NCBI GenBank assembly: GCA_037176845.1
Contig: JAYKXP010000009.1
Span: 434,001 to 498,000 of the forward strand
Direction of reading: 5' to 3'
DNA from: Paramarasmius palmivorus
Taxonomy: Eukaryota > Basidiomycota > Agaricomycetes > Agaricales > Marasmiaceae
Length of the DNA stretch: 64,000 bases
Within the stretch, counting starts at the first letter, position 1. Every line of letters begins with the position of its first letter. Below are positions 45,459 to 56,794 of this stretch, one piece after another. The notes under the pieces were generated by a model. It made no database searches and was not told where the DNA came from. It saw only the letters and a program-made list of their open reading frames with translations. A program made the translations under genes and the position numbers.

Positions 45459-46384
45459 ATGTCTGCCCCTACACAATTCGTTCGCCAACCTACTCCAGAT
45501 TTCACTCCCCAATTCAACCCCGTCTCCGATGATGAAGACACGGCACCGTTTGCAGAGAGCCAGGACCCGGCGATTCTCAAACGATACTACGCGCTTAAAA
45601 AAAAGAACAACAACCGACAGGAACGCCGAGACGAACACGCGCTACAAATCCGAATTCTTACGGACAACCATCGAAAAGAACAGAAACAAAAACAAGCCGA
45701 TTTTGAGAAGGAGAAAGAGAAGTTGAAAAAAGAAGCCAAAAAGGTAGAGAAAGTAAACAAGGAGAAGAAACAGGATGCCAAGGAAAAGACCCGAAAAGAA
45801 AAAGGCGCAGGTAGCAGTGCTCAAGTAAGTTCTTTTTCAAAGTCAAACGCAAACGCGATCCAACACGACCTTTCAGTCGGCCCCCGAAAAGTCACCGGAA
45901 CCCGAAATGCAGCCAATCCCAAAACCCGAAGCGAGTAAGCTGACTTTCTCGGTATACCGATTATTAACTAACTCCTTCAGTCCTGGGCGCCCTAGGACAC
46001 ATCGTCAGTGCCATCGATCGAGGCACTTACCAACAACAACAACGAGCCAACAAATTCGACGAAGTCGTGAGCTTGATGGCCACTAAATTTGATGCCGTTG
46101 TAGCGTCGTTGGAGGGCATACGCTCTCAAATGAACAAAAACTCGGATACCGAAACTAAGGCGTTGGAAGGCATACGCTCCGAGATCAAAGAGGCTTCCGC
46201 TGCTGTAGCAGCAACAATGGAAGGACTATCCTCCGAAATCAAAGAGGCCTCTGCCAGCGGAGCCTCAGCCTCCAAATCCTTCGAACGGCTGTCCGATGCC
46301 TTGCTGCAGAAACGGAAGGATCGGGACTCCGAGTCTATGGCTGCTGACGAAAACTCCAGGCCAAAGAGAGCTCGCACCGGCTGA
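45459..46384 (+). CDS. Coiled-coil island protein G4
   Basis: Three exons, 45459-45824, 45877-45934 and 45981-46384, join in one frame to 275 residues. The opening MSAPTQFVRQPTPDFTPQFN followed by VSDDED matches G2 and G3, so it is a paralogue in its N-terminal half. A long Lys/Glu helix follows (residues 60-120). There is no cysteine cluster. The C-terminal part contains the repeated block LEGIRS...EIKEAS (three loose copies), a coiled-coil region, and ends in a basic KRARTG. It could act by pairing with G2 or G3, for example as a form that dimerises but does not bind DNA; this is inference. Confidence 0.7.
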
Positions 46385-46592
46385 CCGATATATTGCACGT
46401 TTTTTTGTATCGCATTGTATATAACGCTATTTTCTTGTTACTGTAGACATCGCGTAAATCTACAATAAACCGACGTTACTCGACACGCTACATTTCCTTG
46501 CGGGACTCCGATATCTATATAGTAAGCAATAAGTGCCACACCAAACCGCCTACTCAACAGCCGTCTTTTTTTGATTTCGGAACACGAACATC

Positions 46593-46883
46593 TTACGTGT
46601 TAAAACAATAACCTCGGGCGCACTTTTTTTCCCTCGGAGCGCCGACATATGCTATCTCTTCGGCAGCCCGATTTTCTTCGTGAGACGAGGACTCGACCCC
46701 GCCAGCAGACCCTGCTGGCCCACATGCTACAAGTAAGACTGTCCCTAGCGCTCTAAACTGGTAATAGCTCACCTCTGTTGTTGTATGCGCTGCCATAATC
46801 GGCGCTTTGATATCCGCTGCGTGGATGTGAATCTGTGGCTGATTGAGGGTCCCCTGAATGTTATGAGGACGCGGTATCGCCAT
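46593..46883 (-). CDS. Possible small gene at the island edge
   Basis: An ATG at 46883 opens MAIPRPHNIQGTLNQPQIHI. A 44-nt intron (46772-46729) is plausible and would lead to a stop near 46654, about 61 residues; without it the frame stays open to 46593 (96 residues). No family is recognised. The 3' part overlaps two inverted-repeat cores. It may be a remnant joined to island sequence. Confidence 0.3.
   Translation of the reverse strand: MAIPRPHNIQGTLNQPQIHIHAADIKAPIMAAHTTTEVSYYQFRALGTVLLVACGPAGSAGGVESSSHEENRAAEEIAYVGAPREKKCARGYCFNT
46701..46719. repeat. Perfect hairpin at the right edge of the island
   Basis: GCCAGCAG-ACC-CTGCTGGC: arms of 8 nt, loop of 3 nt. It sits 30 nt beyond the last inverted-repeat core. 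A GC-rich hairpin near a 3' end is a Helitron feature, but the sequence behind it gives CTAC rather than the usual CTRR. Confidence 0.5.
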
Positions 46884-46954
46884 TTCTCACCATATGATGA
46901 AGTATGTGGATCTAGAAGCCAGACGCAACGTGGTTGGACGAGAATTGTTCATGA

Positions 46955-47825
46955 CTAGAACATGTACTCGCCGTTCCCTGAAGCTTTCAAAACCTCCTCC
47001 GACTGGCCAGGGCTATTAGTATCTGTAGGGTAGTTCAAATACTAAGTCTACAAGGGTAAAAACCATGACTTGCCTAAGCCATTAGATTCATCTTTGGACG
47101 TGTTTGGATCGTTTGTTGAGGCTATAATCCAAGTAAGTACGCCGCGTGAGTCGTTTTTCAAGAAATACTTAATGCGCACCTGAAATTGGTTGAGGTGCGT
47201 CCTGTTGTTCTCGATTTTCAACTTCAGGTGTAGGCGTATTGGGGGATAGCGATCGATCCTCAGCCATTCTGGGCACTGGATAGACTGCTGAGGAAACGTT
47301 ATCCAGGACCGACTCCGTTATCTTGGTTCGTAATACTGGCAGCACGACTGGACGCATCTGAAATGGGCGACGCTGATCACATTCAGAATAATCGATAAAC
47401 GGTCTCGGAAAGACTGACTGCAACACCAAGTTCCAGATCCTCGACTTCATATACGCTTCCTCTGTAAAAGATAGACAAGAAACTGCCTGTGCGTTTCTGT
47501 GAAGTGGTTCATTCACCAAGGTATGTAACTTGGCCAGATAAGCAGACATACCGGAAGCCAGCTCGAAGACCAGCTCTTTGAGCTCACTGAAATGCCCTCG
47601 TAGAGTGATCGCAACATATTATGTGGTCTGTAACTAATAGGCGGGTTAAAGGCAACAGAAACCACGGCGAACTGGGACTAACACGATGGCTGCACCGACA
47701 GTCATCACTCCGGAAAGCACGCTGAATGCAGTCAAAACCGGACTCGTACTTTTGATGGCTCCAAGAGCGGATACGATAGAGCAAATACCACCAAGGAGTG
47801 GTAGCCATGTTTGCGCCAGCTTCAT
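46955..47825 (-). CDS. Hypothetical membrane protein
   Basis: Several exons read on the minus strand from ATG 47825 (MKLAQTWLPLLGGI) to a stop at 46955-46957. The first exon encodes two close hydrophobic segments (ICSIVSALGAI and VLSGVMTVGAAIV). The next one continues ELKELVFELASGMSAYLAKL and a long hydrophilic part; a short exon follows and then the last (SEEVLKASGNGEYMF), reached through an intron with a GC donor. The joins keep the frame, but the first one (about 88 nt) is the least certain. Family not recognised. N-terminal helices of this kind occur in Agaricomycete hypothetical proteins with a paired membrane hairpin. Confidence 0.5.
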
Positions 47826-49193
47826 TCGTGTAGGAGAGCTTGATGATCAGGGTGGGGACATTTTCAAGAAGCAGGGATTTTTACAGCGTCCTTCGGCGGA
47901 ATGTTATCGAGGATAGGACCCACAATATCAGTCGAGATGGCATATGGCCTCGTGTCAGTTCCACGCTTGAGCCTTGAGCCTGGACATCTGGATAATCTTG
48001 ACAGTGTCATTGACAGGAAGCAAGTTCGGTATGACCCTAACCCTACCAATGTATCAGATTTTCGGCTATTTCTCACGTTTTGCTTTGGTCAAGCCAACTC
48101 AAGTCTCTTTACTCTCAAAGCGTGTTCGAAAGTTCTGGGTCTAGATTAGGTGGGAGGATGTGGGTCAAGTTGGACGTATTCAGTACTACAGAGTGTCGTC
48201 CTGGTGCGTTCTAATCCTCAATATTAATGATCGGGCATTCTCGTAGTTGACGCGCTAATAGTAATCGTCAGAGTAAGGCGAATTCAAGTCTTCCAGATCA
48301 CGAACAGGCACACTAGGCGATTGCGATACCCCGGTGTACTATTTAAGAAGGAAGAGAGCTCAGTGGAGCGTCCTAGACAAGCTTCAGTGATTTCAGTGAG
48401 TCCATTCTTTTCCCCTGTTGCCGCTTCGTAATCTTTTTTTGTTGCAGCCAATATCGCGACACACTTCCCTGTGTCATGTCAAACATCTTGCGTATAGCGT
48501 TCAGAAAGAAGGTCGACTATGAAGCTACCAGTCTCGCGAGTCGTACTGACAGCCAATCTTATTCCCAACTTTTCGCACAACTAGGCAGGTCTTGGGTGTC
48601 GTAGTAATGAAACCCCACAATAAAATCTTTACCGAGAGTCTATCACGATCCTCGAGCTGTTCCCGACTACCTCGCTACCTCGCTGGCCCAGAACGCTTGA
48701 TTCCTCCCGATGGAATTATCACCGAAACCAAAGGTTTACGGACCATGGACACCTAGTGTCGTCTATCCAATGAATTCACCACAGAAGGAGTAGATCGGCC
48801 CCCATTTCAAGGACCAAGAGCAGGCCAACTGAAGGCCACCTGTCAAAGATGAATTGTCTTTTCCCTTTCATTTCGGACCATCATCGTCTCAAACCCAATA
48901 TTAACTCGGCTATGTGCAGGGTAGTGAACACGGAATGGCAGCAAAACGGCGATAGATCATAGGGTCGAGTCGGCAAAAATGCCTCGAATTGAAGAAGGAC
49001 GGCCCAAACTACCTTTCCTGAGAACTTCAAGGGTTAGCTTGGACTCCGGACTCTTGGCCAATGATTCATGTCAGTTTGAGGTTACGATAAATACGGTAGG
49101 CCTTAATGTCCTTTCTTTGTGTCTTCTGACATTCCGTCTCTCCTTCCAACCTTTTCACTCGTTCAGAACTAACTATCTCCTGTCCTTAACGCA
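47826..49193. other. Intergenic region
   Basis: No gene is supportable. A 42-codon open frame starts at about 48476 (MSNILRIAFRKK) after intron-like sequence and may be a fragment. The final 200 nt before 49194 are the tyrosinase promoter region. Confidence 0.4.
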
Positions 49194-50650
49194 ATGCTTT
49201 CGCCTCGAGTTATCTTTAGGCTTCTGGGCCTGTTGTCATTGTCTCTTCCGCTCGCTGTTCTCGCATCGCCAATACGCAACCCGCCTTTGATATCTGTTCG
49301 GTCACCCGTGAGGAACAGTGGGCCTCTCATATCCGTGAGGGGTATGTACATGCCTGGCGCGAGTCGCATGCATACCACTGGCGATATTCCGTTCGAGTTT
49401 GCCGCAGAAAAGTTGGAGGTCAGGCAAACAGGTCGGACGTGCGAAAATCCCAGTATCCGGAAAGAATGGTACGAACTACATTTGTCGTCGGTCTCGGAGA
49501 AAACTGAAACCTTGACAGGCGAGAATTGAGTACTACCGAACAAGCAGCATATCACGAAGCTGTCAAGTGTCTCATGTCGAGCCCATCGCAGAGATACCCT
49601 GACGAGCCCAGCGTCGCCAACAGAGCCGACGACTTTACTTGGACTCATATGATGGTCAATGAAGAAGCTCATCTAACGGTACGTGACTTTCCGTTACAAC
49701 CGGCAACTTCGGGCTCAAGACTGTATTATGACCTTTCTAGGCTACTTTCCTCCCCTTCCACCGCTGGTTTCTACATCAATATGAATCCAGCCTCCGTTCT
49801 GAATGTGGCTACACCGGTCCTCTTCCTTACTGGGACTGGACAATCGACGCCGATACCCTTTCCGTACCAAACTCACCCGTTTTTGACGCTTCTACTGGTT
49901 TTGGCGGGAACGGTCGTCGTGTTGACTCTGATGCCAACCCTTCGGGATACGAATACTGTGTTCAAGACGGTCCTTACGCCAATACGGCATTAACTCTGGG
50001 AGGTACATACCCGGACTTTGTGGATGGAGAACATTGCCTCTCTAGAACTTTCAACAATGGATGGCAGGATCTGAATGGGGAGTTTATCGTTGGGGATATG
50101 ATGGCTTCGCAATATGTGAGTACCAGTGGTCCCCGGTTGGTGGTGTTCAAGCTAACAGCAAAGATGTGATTTACAGTACACGACTTTGGCGTTGGCTCCT
50201 GTTTACCGTCAGAACAATTACTATTCATTTGAAGTGAATCTGGAAGATAGGTCTCATGCTGCTGGTACGTCTATGGAACCTCTAGTTACCGGTGGTGTCG
50301 CTCAAATCCCAATCTAGTTCACAACGCCATCGGTGGCGACATGTTAACCTCCGCCTCACCCAACGATCCATTGTTTTATCTGCACCATGCTAATGTTGAT
50401 CGTATCTGGGCCAAGGTGCCTTATCTCTCTTTTGTCTTCTGATGTTGCCTGCTGAGTGAACTTGTTTCAGTGGCAAGCGGCCAGTCCGGCTCGACTCACG
50501 GATTACAATGGCTGGAAGGATAGAAATGAGACTATTCCAGCACACATTGATGATGAGATGCCTGTGGGTAATTTCTCTGACCATCGACCGATAGTGAGGG
50601 ACTATATGAATATCAGAGGGAGTATTTTGTGTTATGAGTACTCGACCTGA
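49194..50650 (+). CDS. Secreted tyrosinase-type type-3 copper oxidase
   Basis: Oxidises phenols to quinones with a dinuclear copper centre. Six exons, 49194-49468, 49519-49678, 49741-50115, 50177-50264, 50318-50415 and 50471-50650, join in one frame to 391 residues. A signal peptide is clear ([19 protein letters not shown]). The CuA site is formed by [11 protein letters not shown] and [13 protein letters not shown], and the CuB site by [12 protein letters not shown] plus [12 protein letters not shown]. All six histidines expected for copper are present. PYWDWT between the sites is the family signature. Length is that of the short fungal secreted tyrosinases that lack a C-terminal lid domain. 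The first intron falls just after [10 protein letters not shown]. Confidence 0.9.
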
Positions 50651-51280
50651 GAGGTAGATCATCCATTGCATTTTGTTGTAATAGCCGCTCCTTTCCAAAC
50701 CCGTTCGTTGATTTGTTATAAAGACACGACTCAGTACGTATGAATACAGTGACAGAGAGGGAAAACGTGAAATGAAATGCAATGCAAACTTCAAAGAGAA
50801 GGTGTAGGGATGCGTAGGCCGCACTGGCAGCGACTCTCTAGCCTGTCATGTACTTGTAATGAATAATTCTATCGTATTAAACAAAACCCGCATGGACCAG
50901 CTGTTTCGGTTTCGGCCAGCAATTCAGCAAATCGACTGGTCTCGCCATCGTAATAAGCCATGAAATCGTAATAGAGGAGGAGATACTATGGGCAAGTTGT
51001 CATGGACGAATCGTGCCCGCGACTCAAGCCCAAATAGATTGCCCATAGCGCAGGATATAAATGGTAAAGTTGAAGGTGAAGTCCTACTATGGTCTAGTTG
51101 CCACAGCACCGAGCGGGGAGCCTGTCGCACCAGCGATTATTCTTGCCCAGTGATTCTTGCTTCTCCGATACCATGCCACGAGAATACCAACTAAAATCTC
51201 GGTGCTCAGTGAAAGATGGCATGAGTGAAGCATCATTGTCACTCACCAATGAGAGCTACTCACGTTAAATTACAACGGAG
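50651..51280. other. Intergenic region
   Basis: Nothing supportable; it lies between two genes whose 3' ends face each other. Confidence 0.4.
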
Positions 51281-52314
51281 TTACAATGACCGTGACAGAG
51301 GACTAGGCTGGCCGAGGCGATTGCAAGTATCCAAGATCCACACATCTTCTTTTTGCGTCAATCCCCGAAAGTAACAATACTCGCCAAACCAATCAATACG
51401 CAGAATTTTGTTACTGTGTCGGTGAAGCATCGAGGTCTCTGAGAAACGGATGTATCGAGCGAGTGTGCAACGGTGAAGAGATTGACCCGATAACATAGCG
51501 AGCTCCCGATCGGTCATAGGCACTTGGAACATTCTATATATCGCCTTGAAGACATCGATGCACCGAATGCCCGTACTCTGCCTCACTGTTGTGGACCACT
51601 CAAAGCGGTTATTGACAATAATGGACATCCTATATAGTGTGCAATGAGTCGATGCCGGCTGCTGGAACTGATCTCGATCCCGCGAGTATCGTCCTATCTG
51701 CATATCCACAATGCGTGCCCCAGGCATACCGTAGCAACTACTCGAGACGATGGGGGTGAGGTATGTCCGGCTTGAATATCATGTCGAATTCCCTATAGAG
51801 AATGGCATTGCCCGCCATCCGCCCTCTCGGGCCATCCTGGCATGTGAGCACCCAGTTCAGCGAAATGACCTCCGCTCTCAAGCGAGCTGGTGAAGAAAAT
51901 GATGGTCAAAAATGGTCTGAATTATATGAGGGTTGTGGATACCTCGTTGAACATGTATGATATTGGTTCCGTCATACGTGTACGCTAGGTTGGTATGGTT
52001 GATCTTCGGAGATTGGCCTGTGTGATCCCGTAGAGTGCCTCCTGGTGACGCTGTGAGATTAGTATGTCGTTAGTACATCTATCACGACCTCATTGCTGTG
52101 GCAGCTCACTGGGGCTACCAAACGCCGTTCCTCGTCTGGTAGAACCACGAGTATCTCGGAAGTTGTCAGCCGCTCGCTCGATCCCATTGTGTGCCATCAC
52201 TGGTGTTGGACTCGTAGGATCGGGGAGAGGAATAACAGGGATGTGTGGAGTGTTAGGAAGGTGAACTGTGTAGTCGCTCCAACTGACAGAGCGGCTCATG
52301 GCAGTGTTCATCAA
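51281..52314 (-). CDS. DUF6699-like protein, frame interrupted
   Basis: On the minus strand ATG 52312 opens MNTAMSRSVSWSDYTVHLPN, a Pro/Ser-rich leader. Further exons give a segment EVISLNWVLTCQDG and then the best conserved part: RIVDMQIGRYSRDRDQFQQP, FEWSTTVR, IRCIDVFKAIYRMFQVP and IDWFGEYCYFRGL, ending at 51281. This matches the DUF6699 domain of Agaricomycete proteins (function unknown, often near heterokaryon-type or secreted proteins). Between LNWVLTC and RIVDMQ the frame changes near 51735-51760 and I find no GT-AG intron that repairs it. Either a non-standard intron, a sequence error or a frameshift that makes it a pseudogene. Confidence 0.5.
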
Positions 52315-52957
52315 AGTCCAACGAATGGACAGCGTGTCAAAGTGTATCGAAATGAAAAGGTAGAATGAGTCGTGAACGTAGGATGCTTGTCATGCAACAG
52401 ATAGTCGTCAAGGTCGATGAAGCTGCTAATCTTTGAGAAGAGAGGACTATGAATATCATGAAGACAGCATACCTCGTCTATATCAATTGGAGTGCTCTTC
52501 CTCTAAATTGGAAGTTTAACCCTCGCAGCCCTCGATGGCTTTGAGGTCAACTTCAACTTGCCTGACGTGGGGAGGAAAGGATGACCGCCTCGCAGCCACT
52601 TATTCAGCCACAAATATATGTCAAATACGGTTTCCAAAAATGGGGGATTGATCATGCTGCCCGCCAGTCGCCCACCTTGCGCCCATTCGTAGTACCCGCT
52701 CGACGTGCTTACCACATCTCTGATGTCTATTCTTCAGGCAGGAACCACATTGGGGAAACACTGCATCTCTCAATTTGACCAACTGAGGCTAGTGAAGAGC
52801 GATTGTATTGGCTTGATAATAAGATTGTACGAGTACCCGTACACTGACGAAGATCTGGTAAGAAGAACGTGAGCAGACTTGAACCCTTTTAACTTGATAC
52901 TTGATGAAAAACATACAGCATTCTCACAATCTATTGTGCTTTCACCAACAGAACACA
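52315..52957. other. Intergenic region
   Basis: No gene is supportable; it should contain the promoter of the minus-strand DUF6699-like gene. Confidence 0.4.
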
Positions 52958-54856
52958 TCAGACAACCGTTGCCGCATCCTCAGAAGGTTTGATTGACCGA
53001 GTCATCGACATACTGCTTCCTTTTGTGTCATCACTCTACATACAGCATTGTCAATATCAGTCCGAAATAGGATTACCGAACAAGAAACGTACCTGCTCCA
53101 AGTTCCGCACCCAGGTTGACCTTAGCCTCGGCAATGTGGGAGGCTCATGATGAGTAACAGGCATAGGCCTACATTGGCGGCCCCCGTCCCGAATGTATTC
53201 CCTCGAGTTCAGCATGACGAACATGGAGTTTGTGTAAACTGTCCTCGTTCTAGTTCAGTCCAAGAACCTGAAAACCCATGCGGGGGACGTACATCGACAG
53301 ACTGACAAGGTGTCAATGAGCAGAAAACATCAAAGAGAAGAGAAGAGACATACTCATGATATAGAACAGCATGTACAGAAAGGTTTGGGGCCTATTTCCA
53401 ATAAGCAATTGAGTTTACCTCCAACAGAATGGAAGAACGCACGCAATGAGCAACTGATCCCACCAAATCAACTATCATATGGAAGATATGGCAAAGAAAT
53501 GGACGAACCGTAATCAAAGCCATCAAAGCACACAGCGAGGATGGTAATGCCGCATTTAACGTGAACAATATCTGGAACCAGCCCCAAACATTTTTTTAAA
53601 AAAAGATCCGCAAACGTCATGCGACGGACACACCAGTCGGTTAATAATGCTCCTCGACCTACGAAACGGGGTCTCGGAGCGTTTGAGATAATACAGCATA
53701 ATAACCGAAATAGAGACGTCGGTGGCAACTGTGAGAGTGTTGACGAGGGCGGCAAGGTAGGCGTGTTTGGCTAGGTCACCAAAAAAAGTATATTGCATCC
53801 TGCATAGCGCTGATTAGATGGAAAAGGGAGGAGGCGATGTCAAAGCGCACACTTTCACTGTCCACGCTTCGTACGGATAATCAGCATCCGGGTATCAACG
53901 ATGAGAACGCAACTAACTGTAGAGCAACCCTACAAAGCGACAGAAGCAGCTTTCAGTAATCTTGCCACGACTAGGAGAAGGAGACACACCTAAAGCAGTC
54001 CAAGCAAGTAGCGCCGGAACACCCGCTATTATCCAGCTTGCAGGGAGCCACGTACGCGCTCGCAGGGTTTCAGGATTAATTGACGAGCAGAAGGCATGTA
54101 TTCGCCAGCAGTAGAACCTGATTTTCAAGTCAGAAGATGGGATGTAATGATTGGGGAAGACCTACATCTGTACGCCGATAACGACACCGCCGCTGAAGAA
54201 GTATTGGATGAAAAAGGGTCTGCCGCATTACTTGTGAACGCGTGTATAAGCTAGCGACTGAGGATAAGAACGTACCCTTCGATCCAAAACAGTGCTCTCG
54301 GATTTCCAGATCCTACAATTCGCGCCTTAGAAAAGGAAGGGGACGTAGAGTGCCATCGGTAGCGTACTAGTCACGCAGTAGTGATATGTTGACACTAGCA
54401 TCAATTTGCTCAGCACGAATTCATCGCTATCAAGGAAGACTCACCAGCTTGTAGCACCACGTGCACGGTATCACAGGCGAGCACAAAAGCAACCTTCAAT
54501 CCATATCAGTAAGCGAATACATGCGGGGTAGGTCGACGTGTACTTACTATCCCTTTTAAGACGCATGAGTCGTGTTTGTTGTGATTTCGATAGTAGGACC
54601 AAGCTTGCGAGCATCCAACTACATAAATTAATCGTCAGTCACGAATATCTCGGGTAGTTGAGTGGGTATCACCTCCGTATAACCTATGCGGAGATTTGTC
54701 AGAAAGCCATAGGAAGAAAGCTATAAAAGGGAACGTACACGCTGCTGAAGAGCATCGCGTTGAATACCACGCCTAGACTGTTGCTTTTCAGAAGGAGGAA
54801 GAGGAAACTGAAAAGCAGGAAACGTACGTCGTATCGGTGTTCGTAGGAATTGACAT
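52958..54856 (-). CDS. DUF6534-type integral membrane protein
   Basis: A multi-pass membrane protein of the large Agaricomycete DUF6534 family (seven-helix type, function unknown). Many short exons on the minus strand. The frame-consistent start is MSIPTNTDTT, LGVVFNAMLFS, SVLYG, SQAWSYYRNHNKHDS. Next come VAFVLACDTVHVVLQ, GNPRALFWIEG, FIQYFFSGGVVIGVQM, FYCWRIHAFCSSI and WIIAGVPALLAWTAL. The family hallmark AATDxxIxxxLxxYLxRSxT is seen as VATDVSISVIMLYYLKRSET, followed by INRLV. It ends NS-MFVMLNSREYIRD and a hydrophilic tail to the stop at 52958. Exons between 53,300 and 53,650 were not fully resolved. Confidence 0.75.
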
Positions 54857-55865
54857 GATTCTGGGGAAAGAGTGGTTTGTCAACGAGGACACATAGCTTA
54901 GTTTTATGTTCTCTCTTTTTTTTCTGAGACACGATCTCGATCTACACCAGGGCCCGCAACAGAACTCGCCAGCTCCGCGGTCGATCTCCTGGAGAAAGCA
55001 AGCCTTCTTCACCGTTGAGGAACGCGCATGCTTTTGACGACTAGTACGATGCCTAGTAGAGGTTATTCAGATGCGAATGGTCGACTCGAATGCGAACAAT
55101 GCTTCTCCGGGGCAGTTGGACAACAATAACAATTCGGCCATTTCCTGCCACCTCGACCGGAACTTGCTTCGACTTGAGACATTATAAGCTCTTGTTCACG
55201 ACGCCGCGAATAACGCCAAGGGCAAACCCTTCATGGATGAGTTTGAAGTGCCTGGACAGTAATGATTTCTTCCTTCGAGCAAAACAGTAGTATCCAAGAG
55301 AAAATATCCGGTGTATTTGTCAAATTGCCCGCATAAAAAAACTCAAAATGCACTGGCAACAATGAGCCTTCGGGGAGGAACTGAAGGTGTATAATCTCAC
55401 TTACGAAGCTGAATTCACCCAGTTCTTCCTATCCAGCTCTTTACTATTCCTACTAGTCCCGAGAGGGCGTGTCCTGCTCTGTGGAATGATGATAGTGGTT
55501 GAGATCAGAGGTCGTGATTGGCACTGATGCCGACGCTCTCAATCTTCTTCCAACCACCATCTTCGCCTCTAAGAACCTCATTCGAATGGAAATGCCCCTA
55601 TCGCCTCCTCACGCATGCACGAGAAGGCAGACATGATCCACGAGGCGTAATCTTGCTGGTCAGAACGTGTTCAACATGCAGACTTACCGAACGTAATAAG
55701 CTCAAGATGAAAGCGGAACGCTGCTATCGTCTCCCCGGCTCCTTCAAGCAAACATGGATCTCAATATCGCGGAGAATACTGCTCGAGATGAAGGAAGGAG
55801 GTTTCCGAACATTGGTGAGTGGCAATACATTTAAGAGGCGTCGGTCGCTAACGGGTTGAGCAGCA
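54857..55865. other. Intergenic region
   Basis: No gene is supported. An open frame at 55518-55859 (plus) may belong to the downstream membrane-protein gene as upstream exon sequence, but the joins are unclear. Confidence 0.35.
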
Positions 55866-56521
55866 ATGGCAGTATACCAGCTCATAGCCTTCATCATCGT
55901 CTGGGCCCTTTCGAAGAGTCAGTTTAGGCTTCAACCTCTTTGTCTCAGTACTTCGACTGACGATGACCGCTCAGTGGACGATTTCCGTGCGTTGTTTAGC
56001 ATATCACCCGATTGGCCATTATACGTCTTTCCTGAGGCACATGCCTACGGTACGACGTTCTCCTTCCTGTATTCCTTCGACTCCCTCATGAAGACGCGTA
56101 TCTAGTGAAGACACACCCAGTCATGACCTTCTGCGTCGCCGCCCTCATCTTCTTCGGACCCATCACGTTCGCTCTTCCTTTGGTAGTCGGACAGGATGTA
56201 ATAATTCACCTGCTGCTAAACATATGTTATCTCTTTCACGGGTTGATATCAAGTATATGTCCCTATTCTTTCACCGAGGCTTCAAATAGCTCACAGTACT
56301 TCTTAGTTCAAACTCTACTAAATTACTACCATAGTACCTCTAACGCCCTCGCCTTCGCTCCAGCAGTATTCCGACTAGAAGCTGTGTTCGCAGCACTCGA
56401 AGACATATCAGCAAGATACAACAAATGGACGACAGAATGGATGCCGCTGCTGATAGTGAGGCTGCTGGCGGCAGCATTGTGTGTATACATTGTGGCTGGG
56501 GTACTTTTTTTGTGGAAATGA
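55866..56521 (+). CDS. Hypothetical membrane protein
   Basis: Two neighbouring frames look like exons of one gene. The first starts MAVYQLIAFIIVWALSKS. The second, from 56105, reads MTFCVAALIFFGPITFALPL, then a long amphipathic part (FRLEAVFAALEDISARYNKW) and a final hydrophobic segment (LAAALCVYIVAGVLFLW) before the stop at 56521. The two or three predicted membrane spans are clear; the family is not. The gene may begin further upstream. Exon joins not resolved. Confidence 0.4.
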
Positions 56522-56794
56522 GTCGACGAAGGTACATGTCTCCCGTGTCAATTATAGAAATTCTGACAGCTTTGCGAGTAGACGTTTGAATTTCATAGAT
56601 CGCTGCTACCTCTTCACGTATTTATCCGGATCGCCGCAATGCCGTTGTTTATGCATTTATGAGTCACCACATACCCAACCAATGGCCATACTGAAGATGA
56701 ATACCTGGTACCCCTATGCAGGCCGTGGTCGTCCTAGTATGCAGACGACACCTTGTCTCTGCACCATCATGTATACAGTGCCCACAATCAATAA

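Larger units (their letters stand above)
23444..46671. repeat. Dispersed inverted repeat TCGG-N4-CCGA (core CGG-N4-CCG), about 64 copies
   Basis: A 12-nt inverted repeat with conserved arms and a variable 4-nt spacer is scattered across the island. Exact CGG-N4-CCG cores start at about: 23445, 23549, 24123, 24167, 24634, 24678, 25045, 25106, 26066, 26133, 26473, 26510, 27985, 28157, 28325, 28846, 28936, 30865, 30899, 30967, 31001, 31042, 31691, 32059, 33891, 33914, 33936, 35018, 37605, 37816, 37900, 41532, 41707, 42014, 42037, 42172, 42203, 42373, 42912, 43098, 43319, 43429, 43532, 43581, 43814, 43927, 43953, 44085, 44271, 44326, 44532, 44693, 45083, 45193, 45233, 45288, 45317, 45950, 46286, 46322, 46378, 46501, 46635 and 46661. 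Most extend to TCGG...CCGA. Several N3-spaced relatives and decayed forms also occur. They lie in exons, introns and spacers alike. The motif is the size and form of a Zn2Cys6 dimer site. Confidence 0.85.

Noticed and set aside
31187..46384. KDZ (Kyakuja-Dileera-Zisupton) transposase as partner of the TET/JBP gene
   Set aside because: I looked for its typical motifs in all island genes and found none; the only transposase present is the Helitron RepHel.
23439..46740. Terminal inverted repeats and a target-site duplication delimiting the whole island as one element
   Set aside because: No matching pair of longer terminal repeats or duplication found by eye at the two edges; the island may be several nested or neighbouring elements.
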